Positions 52,201 through 64,000 of a stretch of DNA of 64,000 nt are shown piece after piece. Both the position numbers and the translations under genes were made by a program. This DNA comes from Homalodisca vitripennis (Eukaryota > Arthropoda > Insecta > Hemiptera > Cicadellidae): positions 122,151,001-122,215,000 of the forward strand of contig NC_060211.1 of NCBI RefSeq assembly GCF_021130785.1. Direction: 5' to 3'. The notes under the pieces were generated by a model. That model had not been told where the DNA came from. It worked only from the letters and a program-made list of their open reading frames with translations, and made no database searches. Position 1 is the stretch's first letter. The number at the start of each line of letters is the position of its first letter.

Positions 52201-53490
52201 TCGTTGCTATTATATATATTGGACCAATGTTAAAATTTTTCTCTAATGTTAGTCCAATTACATGCAGTTTTACCAACAATGCGCTCAACATTGCCTATAT
52301 AGTAGTCTAATGCGATATGTCCAGTATTATAATAGGTTGTTCTTGAATAAGCTGCGGACAGATATAAACAGACATACATAAATATGCCCAGCCCCTCTGA
52401 GTGATAGGTTTCACTACTGCTCAGCCAATAATGTGTTTAGGCGTTATTATTATGAAATTACATTAAATTTAAATATGAAATTGGTTAAAAATTTTTAAAA
52501 GACTTTCCGGCTGTAACCTACGTATTGTATCCTTATGTTACACATAGTTTTGTAATAGATATGTATAAGATACGGTTAAAGTTTTTTTGAGATTGGTATT
52601 TTAGTAGAAGTGAAAGTGTTTTATCGGGGTATACAAACTTTTCTCTAAGATCACGGAGCGACATTGCATAGTTCTCCAGTACTGCACAGTGCACCAGTCA
52701 CCTGATTATAATACAATTTACTTTTACAAAAATAAACGCAGTGGTAGAGTTTTAATGTTTCAGTAGAATTATGTTATGTTAGCATGTTCTTCATGTTTAA
52801 AAGTTCTTTTCATAAAATTCTTTAAGTGAAATCTCTTTTTTTTATCAATCAATCAAACTTTATGAAACGCTTAAAGACTACAATTTACTAGTTAAAACTA
52901 TCGTAATTTAGTTTACTTTTAGTTTGTTCGACTACCTAGAGATCTGATGCTTCTTGAGGTTAAGGCCGTCAAGAAACTTCGTTTTACAACTCAGATAGTC
53001 TGAGAATTCAGAAATTTGTGGTTCTCGTTTATAAAAATCCGGTTTACAGAATGTCTGGGAATTTAATAAAAAATATCAATTTTATTCCCGGTGGTTGCAG
53101 ATATTAGAGATTTGTCGAAACCAGACATGTTTGATTAAATATTAGTTTTAATAGCAGAAAATTTATTTAAAAAAATAGATAAAATGGATATTACAAAATA
53201 CCTGAAATGATTTACATAAATTTACTCTTCAAAATTTTAAACAACTGAACGGCTGTAGAGGTAGTTTAGCTGAGCAGCATTTCATTACATTTGTTAAATT
53301 TAATGTAAGATTGCAGTAACTTATTTTTAGTGGTTTAGGAATTGTATTTTGGTTGCGCATTGTGCTAATTACATTTTAGAAATCCATTTCATTAGGAAGC
53401 CTCTTACTTAAATAGGCCTGAAATTAAATGAATAAATATTAGGTGCGTTTATAAGTATTTAAATGTTAAAAACAGGAAATATTAAATTGA
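49206..53490. other. No gene recognised
   Basis: AT-rich DNA. Overlapping 72- and 78-codon frames on opposite strands at 49350-49586 have no recognisable domain. A less AT-rich patch at 51480-51680 was inspected without result. Confidence 0.5.
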
Positions 53491-53492
53491 TC

Positions 53493-53524
53493 CTATTACG
53501 AGCCTTAATAGGCATCATCATTTG
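53493..53524 (-). ncRNA. Hammerhead-like motif 5 (degenerate)
   Basis: The minus strand reads AATGATGA, then stem II TGCC and GGC around TATTAA, then CTCGTAAT in the place of CGAAAC. The layout fits CTGATGA, stem II, GAAA with a changed first C and a changed GAAA. Confidence 0.4.
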
Positions 53525-55349
53525 AAACGACACGTTTAAATCGAAACATGTGCATACATTGTTTCCAACGAAGAAATAAATTAAAGAATTTAGGAAACGA
53601 GATCAGATACTCAGAAATTAAAATTAACATTTATTTTGTGGTAAATTTCACTTATAATGTAAAAAATGCAGAATATAAAATAATAACGATAACATTAAAC
53701 AATATAACTTGAATATCACCGCAATATGGAGTCACATTACTGATCACTCTCAAGATGAGCTCGGGGAACCACAGGATTGGCTCGGCACGTCTTCTCCATA
53801 TCTCCAACTTATTGCCATCTTGCACGGTCTTCATTCCATCTTCTTGCTTCATAAATAAAAAAACTATCCTAAATGTAGCCAATGACTATTGGCATTCTTG
53901 ACTTTCACTTTCAGCTGATCCACATCAATTTTCATAAATTCCATAAACTTCATGAATCATAGGTTCAAATTTAGAATGGTATTGTGACAGAATAAGCGTT
54001 TTACTAAGAATTGATCAATATTCAACACAAGACATTTGTGACAAATACTAGGCACGACAATGAGCTGTCCCCTCTAGTGGACCATCTTGTTCTAGGTTTC
54101 TACAGTCTACGTAGTTTATGAGATTCCTCTATGCAGATAAGTAGTATTACCAGAACCTATTAAATATAAGTACGAATAAAATTTAATTATAGTTTCTCTT
54201 TAAGAGATCTAGATCTAGTAGTACGTGAACTGGTTTATAATAAGATTAATATTTTATTAGTATAGGCACTATATTTTAAAATAATACTTAGCCGAGTTTA
54301 ATTGTTGTATCGATACTTGTACGCAATCACCCCTTGTGAATTGGTCATAAAAATAATTCTGCTTTCCAAAAATGTTCTACAATAGTACACAACTTATCCA
54401 ACATAAACTTTATTAATGTGGTAAGGGTACATAACCTAATTATTTTGTATTTGCATTTATTTAATAAATTTGTACCCGATTATAAATTTTTACTCTGGTC
54501 TTAAAAAGGGTAACTTAAATTTAGTATCCAATTTATAACGTTTAATTGTTTCTTGGTTTAGATCCTTTTCATAAAACATTATAAGCTATTATATGTAATT
54601 GATGATTCAGATAAACTGTTTCTGATTTTATACTATCATTCCGATACCAAGAATTCGTTTAACTTTGATTATTTTGATTACAATAGATTGGTGTTGTGAC
54701 TAGTGAAATATCCCCAATTATATAACTCACGCGTATTAACTTAACTAATTGAAACCGGTTAAACAATAATATTAAAATTAGAATTTGTAGTAAATTTCTT
54801 TTCTTAGCCAAGAAACAATTATGAACAATAAAACTAGAGAACACACATTTACTGTATAATATACGCGCTATAATTTCAATTGAAATGATGGTATGAAATA
54901 TAATATTTTAAAGTGTTACATGATAAACGGTAAGCATATTTATGCGGATCATGAATATTTTTAACGCAATGAATTTTTAAGGAACTATGTCTATAGTTAT
55001 ATATAAATTGGCTTTTTGTAAAATATTAACTTTAATTTTTTATTAGTTAAAAGTTACATTTTATACAGAACCAAAATTGAACCATCTTGTCAAAATTGCA
55101 AAAAGTTTTAAAGTAGGAAATGGAGAGAAATCTGATTATTTCAACTATATAACATTTTTAAATAATAAATAATAACTAAATCGTTTTTCATAATGAATGA
55201 CCACTAGTTATGTTAATCAACTGCCAACTTGGAACTATTAAACTAACCTAACCGTGCACCTTTTCTGTCTCTAAGATGTAAAGTTGTTAGTGAATTGAAC
55301 TATATAATTTCCACCCAAGATAAATTCCAATCAGTTTATAATATGTGTG

Positions 55350-55353
<4 letters not shown>
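53525..55353. other. No gene recognised
   Basis: AT-rich DNA. A 76-codon minus frame at 53652-53882 has mixed composition but no known domain. Confidence 0.5.

Positions 55354-55395
<42 letters not shown>
55354..55395. repeat. (AT)n microsatellite
   Basis: Pure AT tract. Confidence 0.97.
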
Positions 55396-55397
<2 letters not shown>

Positions 55398-57035
55398 TAT
55401 TTTAGCGTTTTTAGAATGGCCTATACAAATCATATCAAATTAAATCTTTAATTGCTCGCAACAATTTCTTCACATTGTATGGCAAACGTCATAATTATTT
55501 CTAAATTTTAAACTCTCATAGCACACAACTACCACATTCAAACTTACATAATTTTTCATACATTCCAGTCTCATTCATCCTTCGCCAATTTCAACCCAAT
55601 CACAGCGCTGGAGTCAGTTATCGAATACTCTTGCCCGTCCTCATAAGCCATCAGCTTGTGTAATGATTTCATCAAACAAAATATGGAGGATTATCGTTAC
55701 TACAAAAGGTCGGTGGCATCGTATACTGGTCTATCTCTAACTCGGACCCATAGGCTACGTCATATATATATGTTTTATTTACCAAACTTTATTTTTTTAA
55801 CTGGTGTGTCATAGCAAATTTTAAATCTTTCTGTTATGTAGCACTTATCTATGTCGTAACAATAGATGCTGAAACTATCGTATTACAATTATTATATTGC
55901 GAAGAAAGTTAAATGTAGAACCAAATAATCTTAAAATCCGTTATTATATAGTTCTGGGTTTAAAAACCAGTAAAATTTATTGATATATAAATTAAGTTAT
56001 ATCGTTAAACTGCATAACAAATAAATAAAATTTATTTTATTTTACTGTTTCAAGTAAATTTGGAAGGTGTCACGATGGTTAAAGTTATTTTTGCTACAAA
56101 AAAATAACTAAAGAAAATGTTTTTTACTCGAAAATTTGCAAATATTCTCTGCTATATTAGACAGCAAAAGAACATTATTGAGATAAATTTAACTGAGGCT
56201 TTTGATATGTTGCATGATTGATAAAGGGTTTTGAATAGATAACACTCGGATACATATGTAGTAAACGCTTTTGAGAATCAATAAATTTGTGATAATTTTC
56301 ATAGTGTCATTTAAAATGAGTATTAATTTGTTTATGAGTAATTAGATTGGATATATAAGCTATATAATACGATGCTATTAATAGAAGTTACTATACTGTG
56401 CAGACTGAGTAATAAACCTCATATTTCTGGCCACGCTACTAGTATGGTGTTTGAAAATGAATATGGATGTCGGTAAGCGTTGCACGTGGTGAGGTTCCCA
56501 CCATGTATCACACATTTTTATAAATTACTCAGTTGCAAATACACAGCACTCGTATCAATGAACCTAATGTTTCTTCTATCCTAACTTTATATATCTGAAT
56601 TGCCCATTTTACCCCTAGAGGCTCAAACTTTTTATGAGTACATGAATAGTGACCACGGAGTAACCTGAAAAGACTATGTCATTAATTCTACTTACTTGTG
56701 ACGTGCTCCTTACATGGGATCTTATTTTGTTACTTTTTACTTGAGATCCTATATATTTGTACCCTAATAGGCACGCTGGGATCTTGCATATCTGAAATTG
56801 GAAATTCCACTGGTATTTTACTTCATTTTTTAATATTACTGTTCTATCTATCAATATCTCTGTGACTTTTTCAGATCCGCTCAAAATTATTTTCCCTATC
56901 TTCTTCTTCCTAACAGAGATTGTCTCAAGGTTCATCGGTACCGTAGAGGTTGGACTTAGGAGTACCCAGTGCCCGGGAGGAAATCTCGGTACGTAATCTC
57001 TATTTCCGTAACTGAGCTTAGTAAGCTGGGACAGA
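55396..57035. other. No gene recognised; unassigned 145-codon frame
   Basis: The first kilobase is AT-rich. The end becomes GC-richer towards the R1-like LINE. A 145-codon minus-strand frame at 56615-57052, the second longest in the window, lies antisense to where LINE ORF1 sequence might be expected. It contains no zinc knuckle or other motif, and I do not call it a gene. Confidence 0.4.
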
Positions 57036-57039
57036 GGCC

Positions 57040-59110
57040 GGCCATAATGCATCTACAGATCGTGTAGCTAACGGTCAGTATACATCCTACTTGGCAGTTA
57101 AAGGATCACTCGGTGAATGGACGTGACGAGGAGCTCCCAGTGCTTCAGTTTTGGCCACATCCTAGGAGCCTGCAGGGTACCCGACAAAATAAGTTAAGGC
57201 CTCTGTTTTGTGTGTAAAGAAGGTCGAATACTCCAAAGAAATCTCCGAATTAAAGTTATGAATGATTTCCTCTCAAATCTCGTCCTGGAATACAAAATTG
57301 ATGTCGTTATAAGCGCTTAGTATCGTAACAGGGTCAACCGATATTGGTTCCAGGATACTATTGGTAGCCGGCCACGAACACGTTCGTTAAGAGCCCATGT
57401 ACCTGCCAGGGTATAGTTTGGTTGATTAATGATGAGGTCACGGTCGTGACACATTATGAAAGTGTGGTTGATTACGGGACAAGCTGGACAACGTGCAAGA
57501 CCTAATTTACCCCTCACTGAAAATTGTACTGTCCCGGTTGATTTTTACGCATGGCAGTCAAGTCAGGAATGCAAGTGACGGACACTAGACATTACGTTAT
57601 TGAGGTTGCGATTTACCATTTCGGATATTACTTTAGGAAAGTAAGAGGAAAATCCTTTACCGAATAATCACGTACTGGAATGGGTCGAAGAACTTTACTC
57701 CATCTGATAATGAGTATATCACATTCAGTATCATGCCTAAAAATCAGGAGTTGGATACTGATACAATATAGACAACCCCGACGACCTCTAATTTGCAACT
57801 TCACCAGACTAAGCAAAGGCACTCTGACTGAGATTATTGTCTAGGAATGACACTGCCCTGAAGCTATGAGGGGCGCGATCGAGACTGTAACCTGTACGGT
57901 GGACCTTATCGTGAGAGGCGGTGAAGTATCAATGTTGAAAAGTGATGTCCGAGACACTGCAGACCTCTAGTGTACTGGTGGAACGAGGAGATCGCTCTAA
58001 AAAAATTCTTCAACCTAAGATGGAGGATAACACCTAGACGCCAAAGGGGGCGAACCGTTCCCGAGGACGCAGCTGAGGAGTTCTTTACAATGCTACGGGT
58101 TTTTAAGCAGGTTGGAGCTGTCCCTAACCGTAGGACATATGCCTCGGAATTCCAGTGGAAGTGCTGAAGGTAGTATTTTGAACTTTAAAGCTGCTGCTGA
58201 GTATGTAAAACCATTGCATACAAAGCATCTACGATAACCGATGGAATTTTCAACGCCTGGACCTCTTAAGTAATCGCAAGAGAGATCCTGAAACAATCAG
58301 CATGGTGTTCAGCCTGTTCGCTCCAAAATCGAGGTGGTGCGTAGATTTTAGACGGCTGGTCGTAATGATCACGCTGGACGTGCGAAACGCGTTAAATTTA
58401 ATCATTACATAACATATGGCGTGAACATAGAAGTTGAACGACTCATAGGAGTATCTTGGCGGCTCGACGCTAAATAACTACCTCTCGTTCTGGGACCGAA
58501 TATCTAGGGTGGTAAATAATGCGACCGTTTTTACCACGTCTTTTAAAATTCTGGTGAAGAAATGTGGTGAGTAAATGATGGCTGCTCCTGTCCACCTGCT
58601 AGATGTAGGCGGATCTTATACGTAAAGGGTTCTACAAGCAAAAGATAGTAACAGTACAGAGAAAAGGAGCACTCCTAATCGGGAGTGCTTACCGAACAGT
58701 TTCCATTCCGCCCTAACTCACAGCAGCTGTGGCGATTCCAATTGATCTGCTCGCTTTTAAAAGTGGCTGTACGATAGGAACGGTATGGTATCTCTCACTG
58801 AACTTCACCGAAACACACTATGAGGGACTGGCGGGAACGATTATGCTAAAGAGGTCGTTGGATGTTCAGGCTGATTAGAGAACTGAGAGAATGGGTGTTG
58901 AGACAACATGGTGAGGTAAACGTCTACTTGAACCAGTTCCCTAACATTCATGGCAACTTTAAAGCATACTTTTAAAATGGGTAAGTTTGAAATCTTGCGT
59001 AGGTGACCACGCCAACATACCTTATTCTTCTGCGGACGGTGAGAAAATGAAAGGAGACTCGATATTGGAAAATGGACAGACTTGGACACTGCTTCCGTTA
59101 GGTAAAGGGT
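57040..59110 (+). mobile_element. R1-like LINE, collapsed and frameshifted
   Basis: Plus-strand fragments follow the order of an R1-type ORF2. The end of the endonuclease is SDNEYITFSI at 57703-57732, where the family has SDH before an aromatic residue and a short strand. The linker VYWWNEEIALKKF is at 57971-58009. After a stretch far too short for a full RT domain come VQRKGALLIGSAYRTVS at 58654-58704 and PIDLLA near 58739. Then HGEVNVYLNQF and HGNFKAY at about 58908-58970 match the block before the C-terminal zinc finger; the Cys residues of that finger are mostly lost. GC content is well above the surroundings. The RT palm (FADD-type) motif is not seen, so roughly a kilobase is missing. 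Members of this group often target rDNA; this copy is not next to rDNA. Confidence 0.85.
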
Positions 59111-60670
59111 ATGCAGAAAACTGATAAAAATAAAAAAATATAGTACGACGCAGTGTTTCCTAATCGATGACCTGATACTTTATGAGCCCTATGTTAGTTT
59201 AATTAGGTACCCTCTTAAAGTAAAACGGAAAGCTGTCTCGAGATGGAGTAATGCACGAGCTGGTGGGTACTAGTCACTAAGAAATTTGCTAGCGTTTCAA
59301 TAGCATTTTCTTCGTAATTAAATAAATCCTTCCTTATGTGAGGATGAATTTACCTATCACTTATGAGTAACTACTAAGTTCATAATAAAGTTTTTGGGAT
59401 TTGGTATTGAAATCTTAATTGTGAAATTTCAAGTCCTAATTAATTAAAACTGTCTTAAAACTACAAAAAAGGAGGGTTTTACTGTGTTAATAAACATTTT
59501 ATTGTGTTACAGACATTACATGCCAAATGGTAATTAGGGATTTAATACATACTCTGGCATGAAATTATTTAAACTAAATAATTAAAAATAATTATACAAC
59601 ATTTATATGTATTTAATTAAAAAGACGACATGAACTAACCTTTATCTTAAGGATGAATTGTCTATGATTCCTTTACAATCATAAATGATTAACATAAACA
59701 AGTCGTAATAGTCATAGCAGTTTTGTATATTCTACGTATTAAAATTATCATTAACGCCGATTTAAATGTGATTAGTAAGGGTGACTACCTTTTATAAGTA
59801 TTTATGCGGTTAAAGGAAAAATAAGGAATACGAAGTAATGAAACGGTACTGAGTTGTGTAAACTAACATTAGTAGCAAGGGCCTTATCATGAATGCGATA
59901 TAGACTGTGTCCCCATCAAACCTCTAGTTTGCGGTCATATATATTATGAATTAAAGGTAATAGTGGTGCTATTAGCAATACTATATTATAAGTACATCAA
60001 TAAAATAGTGAGTTATAAAATATAAAATGGTTATCGCAAACATTGTCGAGGAGATTGAATATTTATATTTTATTCGTAAAATTTTAGTTAACAATTATTT
60101 ACGATTTCCTCATTTTATAATACCATCTAAAATCTAGTCAGTATGTCAATTTTATCAGTTATACCAATCATGATAAACAGAAATTGACTCTTCCACATAT
60201 ATTTATTAGTTAGACACACATTGCTTCAAGGCACACAATTTGATACCCCTAGGAATATTAGAGGAACAAGATATTTGATTAATTTTTTTTAATCCATCCC
60301 ATGTGTGACGTTTAAGGTAATTTAGAGTAATAGCTACATGTGCTCTCCGTACTGTTCCATTTATTAGCATACTAATTTGTTCGCAGCTGGTATATGAGCA
60401 ACAAAACGTATTTCAGTAAGGTTGAATGCTGCAATTTCAATTATTAATAAATCACAATCATGTACTCTGTCCCTTCTCGTTACTTTTACTACACCGATTC
60501 CCAATATGCATCAAACCCACACAATACATTTACTGACACTATAAACAGTTCTAAGTGAAATATTTCTCAGCATCCTGGACATAAATCAGGGAAATAGCTA
60601 TAACTAAATAAAATTTATATATATATTATTTTGAGTAAATAACTGTATAAATAAAATGTTTTTCTTTTAA
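59111..60670. other. No gene recognised
   Basis: AT-rich DNA. A 15-nt sequence at 59624-59638 recurs after the LINE tail at 63132 and may be a target-site duplication. Confidence 0.5.
59624..59638 (+). repeat. Candidate target-site duplication, left
   Basis: GACGACATGAACTAA matches 63132-63146 (GATGACATGAACTAA) at 14 of 15 positions. The right copy follows the LINE tail directly, which favours a true duplication over chance. Confidence 0.5.
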
Positions 60671-60671
60671 A

Positions 60672-60708
60672 TTGGCAATATATTTCGGTAAAATCCGCCT
60701 TCAGGTGC
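60672..60708 (-). ncRNA. Hammerhead-like motif 6 (degenerate)
   Basis: The minus strand reads ACCTGAAGGCGG, a loop ATTTTA, then CCGAAATATATTGCC. CTGAAGG stands for CTGANGA, CGG and CCG form a short stem II, and GAAA overlaps its end. The stem is only two or three pairs. Confidence 0.35.
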
Positions 60709-60759
60709 ATAAATTTTATAAAATATAAAAGCAATTATTAAAAACAAAAGTAAATAAAC

Positions 60760-60785
60760 AATGAATAAATAATAATAATAATAAT
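60760..60785 (+). repeat. (AAT)n microsatellite
   Basis: AATAAATAATAATAATAAT-type tract just before LINE homology begins. Confidence 0.9.
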
Positions 60786-60879
60786 GGCAGCTGTATGGTT
60801 GAGGAGAGGGAGGGGGTAACGGCTGATTCAGTGGCGGTAAAGGTCGCGTCCTTTGCTTACAGCATTACCTACAGTACAT

Positions 60880-63131
60880 TAAGCTAGACAGCTTACTGTA
60901 TGACACTGATTGGAGTGATGTATATTTACAAACAAATGCTTCACATGCTTTTGATGTTTTTTATAAAATAATTAATACCGTAGTTTTAGAATCTAAAGAG
61001 GAAATTAAGCACAACAAACAGAAAACAAATAAACTAAAGCCGTGGATTGACACTGATACCTGTAAACGAATTAAAATTAGGAATACATTATTAAAAAGAG
61101 TCATAAGACAGTCATAAGTCAAAAGCCCAACAATACAGTTTTGAATGAATATTTTAAAGGTTATAGAAATAAGCTTAACAGCGATATCCGAAACTTGAAA
61201 AATAATTATTATTCTCAACTATTTGAAAACAGTAAGAAAGATCAGAAACGAACGTGGAAAATTTTGAAAGAAGTGACTGGTCAGAAGGTTATTAATACTA
61301 ATGTAGATGTTAAACTGGAAATTGATGGTGTAATCTTTAGTGATCCATGTGAAGTAGCGAATAAATTCAATGACTATTTTTTATCAGTGGCTGATGGATT
61401 AAGCAGGTGTGGCGATAATCAGGACATTCATTCGCTAAGGTTCAGTGTTAGGGGCTACATTGTTCTTAATTTACATAAACGACTTATGTAAAGGGGACTT
61501 CCATGGACAAGTACTTTCCTTTGCTGATGATACAGCTCTGAGCTATGCTGGTGACAATTTAGACGAAATTGCACTAAACTTGAATTCTGATTTGGAAGCT
61601 TTGCGTTGGTGGTTTACCAATAACAATTTAGTCCTTAGTGTAAGTAAAACCAATTATATAAACTTTAGCCTCAGAGGGAAATTAGTTTTTTTCTGATAAA
61701 ATTGTTTATAAATGCGCTACTTGTCTCTGCAACGGTGGACTATGTAGTGAATATTATGCTGAGATAAAACAAGAAGACAGTATTAGATATTTAGATGTGA
61801 TATTGGATTCTGAATTAAATTGGAAAACACACATTTCATCGATTAAAACAAAGTTAATAAATATTCTTAGGATCTTTTACTTTTTAAGAAGGATGTGTAA
61901 AAATGGCCTAATGAGAACACTTTATTTTTCTTTGGTTCACAGTCTAATAAGTTATGGTATAGAGTGCTGGGGTGGAACTTACATAACCAATTTAAAACCA
62001 CTCATAACAATGCAGAAGTATTGTGTAAGAATAGTAGCTAAAGGAAATAAATATGACTCATCTTGTCCAATATTTAGATCATTAAAGGTATTACCAATAA
62101 GAAATATGTATGTTTATAAAGTTATGAAGGTTTTTTTTTAACAGAAGTAGGAATAGTTATGATTGTTATAATGCATATAAAGGAAAATTAAGAAATTCTG
62201 ATAATGTAGCTGTACCTAGACCATCAAAAACCTTTTTCACTAAAACATATAACTTTTTAGCCCCTCTGATATTTAATAGATTGCCTAATGAAATAAGACC
62301 TTTAGATACTTCACACAAATTTATTAGAAAACTCAAAGATTGGTTAATCACAGTGCAAAATATAAATGAATTGCTATTTGAAATCCAAAGTTGAAAAAGT
62401 ACTTCTACAATTACTGTGATTTTTTATAAATTATTCTGTACTATTTGTATGTGTGGGTGTGTGTGTGTACATGTATTTTTGTGAATATGCAAGTGTAGTG
62501 TTCATAGTTGTATTAGTGAATATAAGGATGCATATTGATGATATTCTATTGTGAGATGTGTGAAGGAATTCTTGTGCTTGAGTATAGGTCGGATTTTTTA
62601 TTTATTAATGTTAATATTCTAGATATTTACGTTTGGTTAATGCGGTTAATTTTGATAACTCAAGATACAACTTTATTTACTAAGTCTCTCATATTATATT
62701 GTTCAATGAGGCCTACTTATTAAATTGTTTATATAATTTATAATAATGTCTTTTATAAGAATTCAAATTTCATATACTATTTAAATTCTTAGGGAGTTGG
62801 GTCAATGATACTGGAATATAGAGCCCTGTATTACTTGACGGCAATTTCTTATCCAATAAGTACACGTTATTTCCTCCAATCAGGCTTTACCTTAGAGGTT
62901 TCATTTTCCAAAAACAACCAACAAAAATACTGTTCAATGTATTTTCCTTATAATTAACTGGTAAGTGTAAACTTGGTCAGCCTGAGCAAATAATTTTTGT
63001 TTTGTATATGCTATGTAATGTTTACCTTATTTTGAATTATTATTTTACTGTTGGATTTATTGTAATTATTTGTTGTTATTTGGAAATAAATTTATTATTT
63101 ATTATTATTTATTTATTTATTAATAAATACA
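60880..63131 (+). mobile_element. Jockey/CR1-like LINE with internal RT deletion
   Basis: Linker sequence before the RT domain is recognisable from about 60884 (LKPWIDTDTCKRIK near 61037) and at 61141-61430 (RTWKILKEVTG, then SDPCEVANKFNDYFLSVAD). It then jumps, near 61438, straight to GSVLGATLFLIYINDL and SFADDTALSYAG at 61524-61559, the catalytic YADD-type site. The RT fingers and the first palm Asp are therefore deleted. Next are LRWWFTNNNLVLS, a Cys-rich KCATCLCNGGLC stretch near 61712, ILDSELNWKTHISSI near 61800, LVHSLISYGIECWG near 61937 and QKYCVRI near 62013. The C terminus (IFNRLPNEIRP near 62270) ends at a TGA at 62392-62394. Frameshifts fall at T runs near 61686 and 62132. The 3' UTR ends TTTGGAAATAAA at 63080 and an ATT-rich tail to 63128. 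Confidence 0.92.
63079..63130 (+). repeat. LINE 3' terminus and ATT-rich tail
   Basis: TTTGGAAATAAA, which also ends the minus-strand element at 11738-12250, precedes a tail of ATT/ATTT units. The candidate duplication at 63132-63146 follows at once. Confidence 0.75.
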
Positions 63132-63146
63132 GATGACATGAACTAA
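63132..63146 (+). repeat. Candidate target-site duplication, right
   Basis: Partner of 59624-59638, with one mismatch. Confidence 0.5.
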
Positions 63147-64000
63147 ATTATTCTTCATAGGTTACTTTCAAATTTAGACGTTTTTGGCTTAGTTATCTCA
63201 TGTTAAGTCCATGTGGAATTTTGCTTTTTAAAACCGATTGGTTGTGCTTGTTCTAATGTTCTGAGGTAAATTTGGGTTTGAATTGTTATGTACTTGCCGA
63301 ATAGGTTTGACTGAATATGTATTTTTTAAAGTTTCATTATGATTTATACCAAGAGTCATGACAGTTTTTATTTAAATCTTGGTGTTTATAATCGAATCGG
63401 TGTCCTGTCATTCTTGTCCTCAAGGTATTTGTCGTTGAGCCAATATGCTGGAAATTTGTTACATTGAATTTGGTAAATCACATTTTTAGACTCGCAAGAC
63501 AAGTACCCTATGATAGGATATGCCTTGCTTGTTGTCATGTTATTTCCTGGTCAGATTCGTGTTTAATACTCAAAATATTTAACATGGGATTATTCTGGTG
63601 CAGCCATTTTCAATTAATAAAGTATTAATGAAACCTGTTGTAGTAATTTAATAAAAACGTTGGTCGTACAAAAACCAAACAAAGAAACCGTTCAAATGGT
63701 TTAAAGTTCATCATTCTGAATTCGTTATAAAACTTTAACAATTTTATATACAACGGTTGATTGCCATTTAAGAGTTTTATTTAATAATGTGTGTTTACAA
63801 ATATGTATTTATGATAAGTGTTTTCATGAATTTTAGGGTCCTATGTTGAGTCCTGAGGTTGGTGTTAAACGTCCATCTTACGGATATATGTGTTTCGAAA
63901 CTGATAATTAGATCGAATAATAATCTAAAATACGTTAGTCTATAATCCTAAACAATAATCATATACCTATGATACGACGTAGATCGGTATATAATGGTCA
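63147..64000. other. No gene recognised
   Basis: AT-rich sequence to the end of the window with no supported feature. Confidence 0.6.

Noticed and set aside
53652..53882. 76-codon minus-strand frame of mixed composition
   Set aside because: No domain or exon context recognised.
56615..57052. 145-codon minus-strand frame
   Set aside because: No domain is recognisable and it is antisense to the LINE region; length alone is not enough.
1..64000. Prokaryotic genes, CRISPR arrays, phage or plasmid modules
   Set aside because: None seen; repeats here are microsatellites and eukaryotic transposable elements.

Overview
The window looks like non-coding nuclear DNA from an animal, most probably an insect. 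It is strongly AT-rich and full of microsatellites. No long open reading frame belongs to a host gene. Every protein similarity I recognise comes from a decayed transposable element: Ty3/gypsy integrase, R1-like and Jockey/CR1-like LINE fragments, and Tc1/mariner transposases of two types. There is no bacterial gene organisation, no CRISPR array and no intact rRNA or tRNA gene. A hemipteran would fit this mix of elements, but the sequence does not prove it.

Layout. 0-1.7 kb: AT and compound microsatellites, two copies of a LINE/SINE-like 3' end, and a fragment of the 3' end of 28S rRNA. 1.8-4.5 kb: one copy of an old dispersed segment whose other copy lies at 38.8-44.4 kb, partly inverted and split by a LINE. 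7.4-8.5 kb: the integrase part of a Ty3/gypsy pol gene. 11.7-12.3 kb: a LINE-like 3' end on the minus strand. 14.2-15.9 and 24.4-26.0 kb: two related mariner-like elements with terminal inverted repeats of nearly 70 bp. 26.4 kb: a weak tRNA-derived SINE head. 27.1-27.7 kb: part of a second mariner-like transposase with DD41D spacing. 29.0 kb: a short LINE remnant. 31.1 and 32.7-33.3 kb: two MITE-like elements, the second piggyBac-like with three internal repeats. 36.1-36.4 kb: a promoter-like or LTR-like island. 41.2-42.3 kb: a 5'-truncated LINE. 48.9-49.2 kb: a foldback element. 57.0-59.1 kb: a collapsed R1-like LINE. 60.8-63.1 kb: a Jockey/CR1-like LINE with an internal RT deletion and a candidate target-site duplication.

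The most interesting signal is a set of six short motifs, at 20.4, 47.98, 49.0, 49.1, 53.5 and 60.7 kb. They resemble the hammerhead ribozyme core (CTGANGA, stem II, GAAA). Two of them sit in opposite orientation in the arms of the 49 kb foldback. Hammerheads are known in the terminal repeats of Penelope-like retroelements, so these may be relics of such elements. I could not test folding or cleavage.

Nothing here works as a pathway. The window is best read as a layered record of insertion and decay, possibly inside an intron or between genes.
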